Source: Oscillospiraceae bacterium (GTDB lineage Bacteria > Bacillota > Clostridia > Oscillospirales > Oscillospiraceae). From it: 18,007 nt of DNA. Where the stretch lies: NCBI GenBank assembly GCA_020025715.1, contig JAHHRQ010000034.1:1-18007 (forward strand). Direction: 5' to 3'. A program made the translations under genes and the position numbers. The notes beneath the pieces were generated by a model that made no database searches, was not told the DNA's origin, and saw only the letters and a list, made by a program, of their open reading frames with translations. Each line of letters starts with the position of its first letter. The stretch's first letter is position 1. Of the stretch, positions 14,404-18,007 are shown piece by piece.

Positions 14404-14817
14404 ATGAGAGATAAATTCAACAGTTTCTTTTCCGGACGACAGGGCATGGATGAGCTGTCAAAAGCTTTATTCTGGGTAGGTTTAATTCTGCTTCTGCTCT
14501 CCTCGTTCATGGGTGGCTTTCTTAACGGAGTTCCCGGCGCATTCATTCGCTGGATTGGTCTTTTCATGCTTATCTACTGCTTTATCCGCGCCTTCTCAAG
14601 GCGCCGCAGCCAGCGGGACGGTGAAAACTATCTCTATCTCAACTTTGTTGCAAGGCAGAAAAACAAATATGCAGCATATAAAGACCGCCGTTCACAGCGC
14701 AAAGACTTCAAATTCTTTAAGTGTCCCGGCTGCGGTACTATTCTGAGAGTACCGAGAGGCAAGGGCAAAATCCACATCAAATGTAAATGCGGCTACACCC
14801 TTTACAGAAAAACCTGA
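14404..14817 (+). CDS. Small membrane protein with C-terminal zinc-ribbon motif
   Basis: A 137-residue protein with two hydrophobic segments (about 22-42 and 47-63), a strongly basic linker (FSRRRSQRDG to DRRSQRKDFK) and a C-terminal Cys motif: CPGCG (107-111) and CKCG (127-130), the usual four-Cys pattern of a zinc ribbon with RVPRGKGKIHIKC between the pairs. The function is unknown; similar small proteins are widespread in clostridia. It is the third membrane protein in a row on this strand and the second with a Cys ribbon. The ribosome site is weak (GCAGG about 4 bases before ATG). A strong terminator follows, shared with the convergent CoA-transferase gene. Confidence 0.85.
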   Translation: MRDKFNSFFSGRQGMDELSKALFWVGLILLLLSSFMGGFLNGVPGAFIRWIGLFMLIYCFIRAFSRRRSQRDGENYLYLNFVARQKNKYAAYKDRRSQRKDFKFFKCPGCGTILRVPRGKGKIHIKCKCGYTLYRKT

Positions 14818-14823
14818 TATTAT

Positions 14824-14857
14824 AAAAAACCGCCCGGATTGCTCCGGGCGGTTTTTT
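14824..14857. terminator. Bidirectional terminator between the 14404 gene and the CoA-transferase
   Basis: A perfect 14-bp inverted repeat (14824-14837 and 14844-14857) has a GC-rich ccgcccgg core and six A/T pairs at its base around a six-base loop. It serves both converging genes. Confidence 0.95.
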
Positions 14858-14875
14858 GAATACTTATGTATAATC

Positions 14876-16183
14876 TTAAATCATTATACCGCGTTTTCTG
14901 GCCTCAAAGGTAAGCTCGTCTCTGAAGTCAGGATGTGCGATTGCGATAAGCTGCTTTGCTCTGTCGCTGAGGCTTCTGCCGCGAAGCTGTGCAACACCGT
15001 ACTCGGTAACGATATAGTCAACATCGTTCTTACTGGTGGTGACAACAGCGCCGGTAGTAAGAGTGGACTTGATTTTGCTGATAGCGCCGCCCTTTGCGGT
15101 GGAGGGGAAAGCAATGAAGCTCTTACCGCCTCTGGACTGGCATGCGCCGCGGACGTAGTCAATCTGTCCGCCGGAACCGGACATGTGCTTGGTGCCTATG
15201 CTCTCAGAGCAGACCTGACCCCAGAGGTCAACCTCAAGGGCTGCGTTAATGGAGATAACGTTGTCGTTTCTGCAAATAACGTTAGGATCGTTTACATAGT
15301 CAACAGGCATGAATGCAATGCCGGGGTTATCGTCGATAAAGTCGTAAATACGCTGAGAACCGTAAGCGAAGGTGGTAACGCTTATGCCCTTGTGAATCTG
15401 CTTTTTGCTGTTGTTGACAGCGCCGCACTCGATAAGCTCAACCATGGAGTCGGTGAACATTTCGGTGTGGATACCAAGGTCGTGCTTATTCTTAAGTGCC
15501 ATACCGGTTGCATCGGGAACAGCGCCGATACCCAGCTGTATGCAGGCACCGTCGGGAATACGCTCTGCAATCAGGTTACCGATAGTCTGGCTCACATCGT
15601 CAATAACGGTGGGAGGCAGAACAGGCAGCATAAAGTTATTCTCGATAAGGCCGTCAACCTGGCTGATATGAATCTGAAGTCCGTTTACGGCACGGGGCTG
15701 ATTTTCGTTTACCTCAAGGAAAATACGCTTGGATTTTTCAAGAATGGCTTCGCTGTAAGAGCTGGTAGTGCCGAGGCTGAAATATCCGTGCTTATCCATG
15801 GGGGAAACTGAAACGCAGAATACATCGTAATCGTACAGGCTGCGGACATACTTGGGAATGTCTCTGTAATAAGAGGGAATGAAGTCACCCCAGCCGCCGT
15901 TTATAGCTTTTCTTGCGCCGCCGCTGGAAAACCAAGAGTAGCCGGTCATTTTGCCTTTCAGAGCTTCATCTGCGTAGAATTCAAGAGGATAAACATCCAG
16001 AAGAGTCTGAACCTTAACGCCTGTCAGCTCATCCGCATAGGCTCTTTTGGCAATGGCGGACATTATTTTCGGTGTCTGTGCCGCGCCGGCGTCCATACCT
16101 ATAAGCCATCCGCTTTCAACTCTTGCGGCGAGCTCATCAGCACTGGTAAGCTTAGCTTGGTACATCTGCTTAAAATCTGTCAT
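14876..16183 (-). CDS. Acetyl-CoA hydrolase/transferase-family CoA-transferase
   Basis: A 435-residue class I CoA-transferase of the acetyl-CoA hydrolase/transferase family, which includes 4-hydroxybutyrate, butyryl-CoA:acetate and succinyl-CoA:acetate CoA-transferases. Seen are LGIGAVPDATGMAL (217-230), the catalytic glutamate Glu241 in GIHTEMFTDS, and the CoA-site loop GSGGQIDYVRGA (336-347). The length is normal. The exact acyl substrate cannot be read from the motifs; the N-terminal third (WLIGMDAGAAQTPKI) looks more like the 4-hydroxybutyrate/acetate type than the classic butyryl type, a weak inference. AAGGAG lies 13 bases before the ATG, rather far. It starts only 20 bases after the S1-domain gene with no terminator between, so it should be read from the ftsB/S1 transcript. 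It ends at a strong shared terminator. Confidence 0.93.
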   Translation of the reverse strand: MTDFKQMYQAKLTSADELAARVESGWLIGMDAGAAQTPKIMSAIAKRAYADELTGVKVQTLLDVYPLEFYADEALKGKMTGYSWFSSGGARKAINGGWGDFIPSYYRDIPKYVRSLYDYDVFCVSVSPMDKHGYFSLGTTSSYSEAILEKSKRIFLEVNENQPRAVNGLQIHISQVDGLIENNFMLPVLPPTVIDDVSQTIGNLIAERIPDGACIQLGIGAVPDATGMALKNKHDLGIHTEMFTDSMVELIECGAVNNSKKQIHKGISVTTFAYGSQRIYDFIDDNPGIAFMPVDYVNDPNVICRNDNVISINAALEVDLWGQVCSESIGTKHMSGSGGQIDYVRGACQSRGGKSFIAFPSTAKGGAISKIKSTLTTGAVVTTSKNDVDYIVTEYGVAQLRGRSLSDRAKQLIAIAHPDFRDELTFEARKRGIMI

Positions 16184-16202
16184 TTTTCTATTTCTCCTTT
16201 AT

Positions 16203-16697
16203 TTATCTGCGTCTATTACGCTTTTTATGGTCTGAATACATGGGATTGGATGCAATCCTGCTGTCAGACTCCTGCATAAACTTTTTAAGTCTTTCCTCGA
16301 ACTGCTGGTCGCTTCCGGGAGCATTGACTCTGCCCTCCGGTGCAGCCTGAGCTCTCTGAGAGTTCTGAGTTCTGGGTGCGGACTGAGTTCTCGGTGTGTA
16401 ATTATCTCTCTGAACGGGTCTGCGATTGAAGCGGCCCTGCTGAGCTCCTTCCCTGTTCTGAGGTTCCTGGGCACGTTTTATGGAGAGGTTGATTTTGCCA
16501 TCCTCTGTCATGTTCAAAACCTTGACCTTCACTTCTTGCCCTATTTGAAGGTGTTCATGTACATCGCTCACATAAGTATTGGCGATTTCGGATATATGAA
16601 CCAAACCGCTTTTGCCATCCGGCAATGATACAAAGGCTCCGAACTTTGTAATACCTGTTACTTTAGCCTCTAAAACGTTCCCTACTTCCAGCCCCAT
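16203..16697 (-). CDS. S1 RNA-binding domain protein (YabR-like)
   Basis: A 164-residue protein with an N-terminal S1 OB-fold (1-76): VTGITKFGAFVSL, GLVHISEI and the closing INLSIKRA. Residues about 78-130 are a low-complexity tail rich in Gln, Arg, Pro and Asn (RTQSAPRTQNSQRAQ) that probably adds disordered RNA contacts. A helical segment EERLKKFMQESDSRI and a basic end KKRNRRR follow. The position after ftsB/divIC matches yabR of Bacillus, a general-stress-type S1 protein of poorly known role. GAGGAG sits 6 bases before the ATG, inside the end of ftsB; the genes overlap by 16 bases in different frames. The tail is longer than in Bacillus YabR as I remember it. Confidence 0.92.
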   Translation of the reverse strand: MGLEVGNVLEAKVTGITKFGAFVSLPDGKSGLVHISEIANTYVSDVHEHLQIGQEVKVKVLNMTEDGKINLSIKRAQEPQNREGAQQGRFNRRPVQRDNYTPRTQSAPRTQNSQRAQAAPEGRVNAPGSDQQFEERLKKFMQESDSRIASNPMYSDHKKRNRRR

Positions 16698-16981
16698 AAC
16701 GGCTCCTCTCTATCTGTTTCAAAAATAAATATTTTTTCGCCGGGCTTAACCATACCCAGTCTCTCACGGGCAAGCTGCTCCATCTTTTCATCATCCGGCG
16801 GAGAGGAAAGCTCATCTTTAAGCTGCTGATTTTCAGCTCTGAGTTCACAAAGCTCCCCTTCCAGCTCATCCCACATACGCTGGGTCTTTCGCAGATTGAT
16901 AAGTCCCGCGGCAAAAGCCGTCATGGAATAAACAAGCAATGACACAACAATGATTCTGAAAACAAGCTCACGATTACGCAT
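16682..16981 (-). CDS. divIC: FtsB/DivIC-family septum formation initiator
   Basis: A 99-residue bitopic division protein: short cytosolic N-terminus, one membrane helix (about 8-29), a coiled coil (about 31-60, LEGELCELRAENQQLKDEL) and the hallmark C-terminal block QLARERLGMVKPGEKIF (69-85). It would join FtsL and DivIB/FtsQ at the septum. The name divIC follows the conserved order yabP-yabQ-divIC-yabR; ftsB is the equivalent label. AGAGGT lies about 4 bases before the ATG. The Trp-rich end (EEPLWGWK) lies over the start of the S1 gene. It follows yabQ by 51 bases without a hairpin of note. Confidence 0.93.
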   Translation of the reverse strand: MRNRELVFRIIVVSLLVYSMTAFAAGLINLRKTQRMWDELEGELCELRAENQQLKDELSSPPDDEKMEQLARERLGMVKPGEKIFIFETDREEPLWGWK

Positions 16982-17032
16982 TTTGACCTCTTCCCGGAAA
17001 CCTGTCCGTATGTAACTAATAATAAATCATTA

Positions 17033-17416
17033 TTACATTTTTTTAAAGAGATTTTTTGCTGAATTTTGAAATTTTTTTAATATTTTTTTAATTTTTCTCT
17101 TAAAACAGCTCAAATGCTCATAAACCGTGTTCAAAACCGGCTCAAAAATCCGGCTCAGGCTGTATAAGTAGGCCAGAAATCCCAGCAGGGATGCTGTCAG
17201 CTGCCACAGTCCCAGCCGGCAGTCATCAGATGCCATTGCAAAAATAAAAAGTGAAATTCCGCAGGCAAAGGCAAAAACAATATCCAGAATTATTCCTGCC
17301 GCTCTCCCCCGGTGGGCTCTGAAAGGGCGGAAAATATCATAAAGCAGTCCCGCCCCTGTTCCCAGAAGGAAAGCCCACATGAGCCACATCAGCTCTCCGA
17401 TTATATTACCGTCCAT
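17033..17416 (-). CDS. yabQ: Spore cortex biosynthesis protein YabQ
   Basis: A 127-residue polytopic membrane protein needed for spore cortex formation in Bacillus. It has hydrophobic segments at about 8-27, 41-62 and 70-90, the family motif GAGLLYDIFRPFR after the first helix, and a very basic C-terminal tail (KRKIKKILKKFQNSAKNLFK). The ATG at 17416, two bases after the yabP stop, is chosen; a GTG at 17440 would add eight residues and overlap yabP. Neither has a strong ribosome site, suggesting translational coupling to yabP. The family is weakly conserved, so the assignment leans partly on gene order. Confidence 0.9.
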   Translation of the reverse strand: MDGNIIGELMWLMWAFLLGTGAGLLYDIFRPFRAHRGRAAGIILDIVFAFACGISLFIFAMASDDCRLGLWQLTASLLGFLAYLYSLSRIFEPVLNTVYEHLSCFKRKIKKILKKFQNSAKNLFKKM

Positions 17417-17418
17417 TC

Positions 17419-17703
17419 TCAGCCGAAAAGTCTTTTCCACAGGCTGCCGGATTTAATGTTTTCCTCGTAGCTCAGCTCCTGAATGTGGCCGTGAAGCTCA
17501 AGCTGGCCCACATCAAGGTCAATTCTCTCAATGTGCAGCCCCTGCCCTCTTATGTTAAGGTCTCCCAGAGCCGTTGAAAGCACCACAAGATTTTCGTCAA
17601 AGCCGGAAACGTCATCAACTCCCGTAAGGCTGAGTCTTTCTCTGGATTCAAGATTTAAGCTGTGCAGCCTTGCAGGCACTTTTTCAATTTCATCATAGGC
17701 CAT
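17419..17703 (-). CDS. yabP: Sporulation protein YabP
   Basis: A 94-residue beta-rich protein of the YabP/YqfC family, made in the mother cell during sporulation in Bacillus. The pattern LESRERLSLTGVDDVSGFDE followed by VVLSTALGDLNIRGQGLHIE and the closing GHIQELSYEE is typical. The ATG at 17703 has AAGGGGG 8 bases upstream; a GTG three codons earlier would sit on the ribosome site. A CATATACAT near 17725-17733 on the minus strand vaguely resembles a sigma-E -10 element, but I see no matching -35. It heads the run yabP-yabQ-divIC-S1-CoA-transferase. Confidence 0.92.
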   Translation of the reverse strand: MAYDEIEKVPARLHSLNLESRERLSLTGVDDVSGFDENLVVLSTALGDLNIRGQGLHIERIDLDVGQLELHGHIQELSYEENIKSGSLWKRLFG

Positions 17704-17799
17704 GTTCAGCACCCCCTTAAAGCATGTATATGCGGGGGAATTTTAGTTTAAAACATGTCCTTAAACTTCACATGAACTTTAAAGTCAGAATTTTAACAG
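17704..17799. other. Region upstream of yabP
   Basis: Gene-free. It holds the yabP ribosome site, a near-palindromic gcatgtatatgc (17722-17733) and AT-rich repeats of ttaaact/aactttaaa type (about 17748-17783). A sporulation promoter is expected here but I cannot define one with confidence. Confidence 0.4.
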
Positions 17800-17989
17800 T
17801 AATCTCAGATGTTCCGGTGATACGAACAGTACGCCCGGTCTTAAACTTTCGGGACAGAACGAAACGGTAAACGCCGTCCTAAATTCTCAGAGGCAAATGA
17901 AACGGGAAACACAGTCTTAAATTCTCCGAGGCAAATGAAACGGGAAACATAGTCTTAAATTCTCCGAGGCAAATGAAACAGGACGGCCG
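17800..17989. repeat. 38-bp tandem repeat array, four units plus a degenerate one
   Basis: Units start at 17838, 17876, 17914 and 17952, each 38 bases long with no spacer. Units 2 and 3 agree at 35 of 38 positions. Unit 4 equals unit 3 over its first 28 bases and then runs into the hairpin. Unit 1 is diverged (25 of 38), and 17800-17837 is a more degenerate fifth copy. The core is taaattctccgaggcaaatg followed by aaacgggaaac. The period is not a multiple of three, so it is not a protein repeat. Confidence 0.88.
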
Positions 17990-18007
17990 AAACCGTCCTG
18001 TTTGTTG
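17979..18007. terminator. Hairpin at the right edge, probable terminator
   Basis: Arms caggacgg (17979-17986) and ccgtcctg (17993-18000) close a six-base loop and are followed by TTTGTTG on the plus strand and TTTCATTT on the minus strand. It could end a minus-strand gene lying beyond the window. The direction cannot be settled here. Confidence 0.5.

Noticed and set aside
14933..15811. Plus-strand open frame of 292 codons
   Set aside because: It is the exact antisense of the CoA-transferase gene, has no ribosome site, and its composition is that expected from the opposite strand.
17417..17440. GTG start for yabQ at 17440
   Set aside because: It would overlap yabP by 22 bases without a better ribosome site than the ATG at 17416; kept only as an alternative.
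17838..17989. CRISPR array
   Set aside because: The 38-bp units abut directly, there are no unique spacers, and no cas genes are in the window.

Overview
The window looks like a chromosomal segment of a low-to-mid-GC, endospore-forming Firmicute, most likely class Clostridia (an Oscillospirales/Ruminococcaceae-like gut organism is my inference). Three things point there: a yabP-yabQ-divIC-S1 block (Firmicute sporulation and division neighbourhood), a GHKL/LytTR two-component pair with a solute-binding lipoprotein, and a fermentative acetyl-CoA hydrolase/transferase-family CoA-transferase. I see no plasmid, phage, insertion sequence or CRISPR signature.

Layout. (1) 1-5640 is a visibly AT-richer, accessory-looking part read entirely on the minus strand. 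It holds an unrecognised two-helix membrane protein (220-882) flanked by two copies of a ~115-bp direct repeat, then a three-gene sensory set: LytTR response regulator, GHKL histidine kinase and a large lipoprotein with a propeller-like half and a solute-binding half. The regulator and kinase share a clear promoter and overlap by 4 nt. A terminator hairpin separates the kinase from the lipoprotein gene. (2) A tRNA-Leu(CAG) gene with its own promoter and terminator marks the border of this part. (3) 6146-10123 is housekeeping: a DUF975 membrane protein, a RodA-like SEDS glycan polymerase on the minus strand, then tsaE-tsaB (tRNA t6A synthesis) and upp (uracil salvage). (4) 10227-11888 (minus) is rpiB followed by a membrane-anchored putative glycoside hydrolase (DUF4015-like). 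(5) 12054-14817 (plus) has three membrane proteins of unknown role; two carry Cys-rich zinc-ribbon-like motifs and one of these also has LGDYKDS-type repeats. (6) 14876-17703 (minus) is a tightly packed run yabP-yabQ-ftsB/divIC-S1 protein-CoA-transferase. (7) 17800-18007 has 38-bp tandem repeats and a hairpin.

Convergent gene pairs are separated by strong hairpins (6918, 10146/10187, 14824), and divergent pairs carry back-to-back sigma-A-type promoters (8181-8230, 11917-12006). The least explained parts are the repeat-flanked cassette at the left edge, the kinase/regulator/lipoprotein module, the three-gene membrane cluster and the 38-bp repeats. I did not find one obvious new defence or mobile system. 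All family assignments come from reading motifs; no database search was possible.
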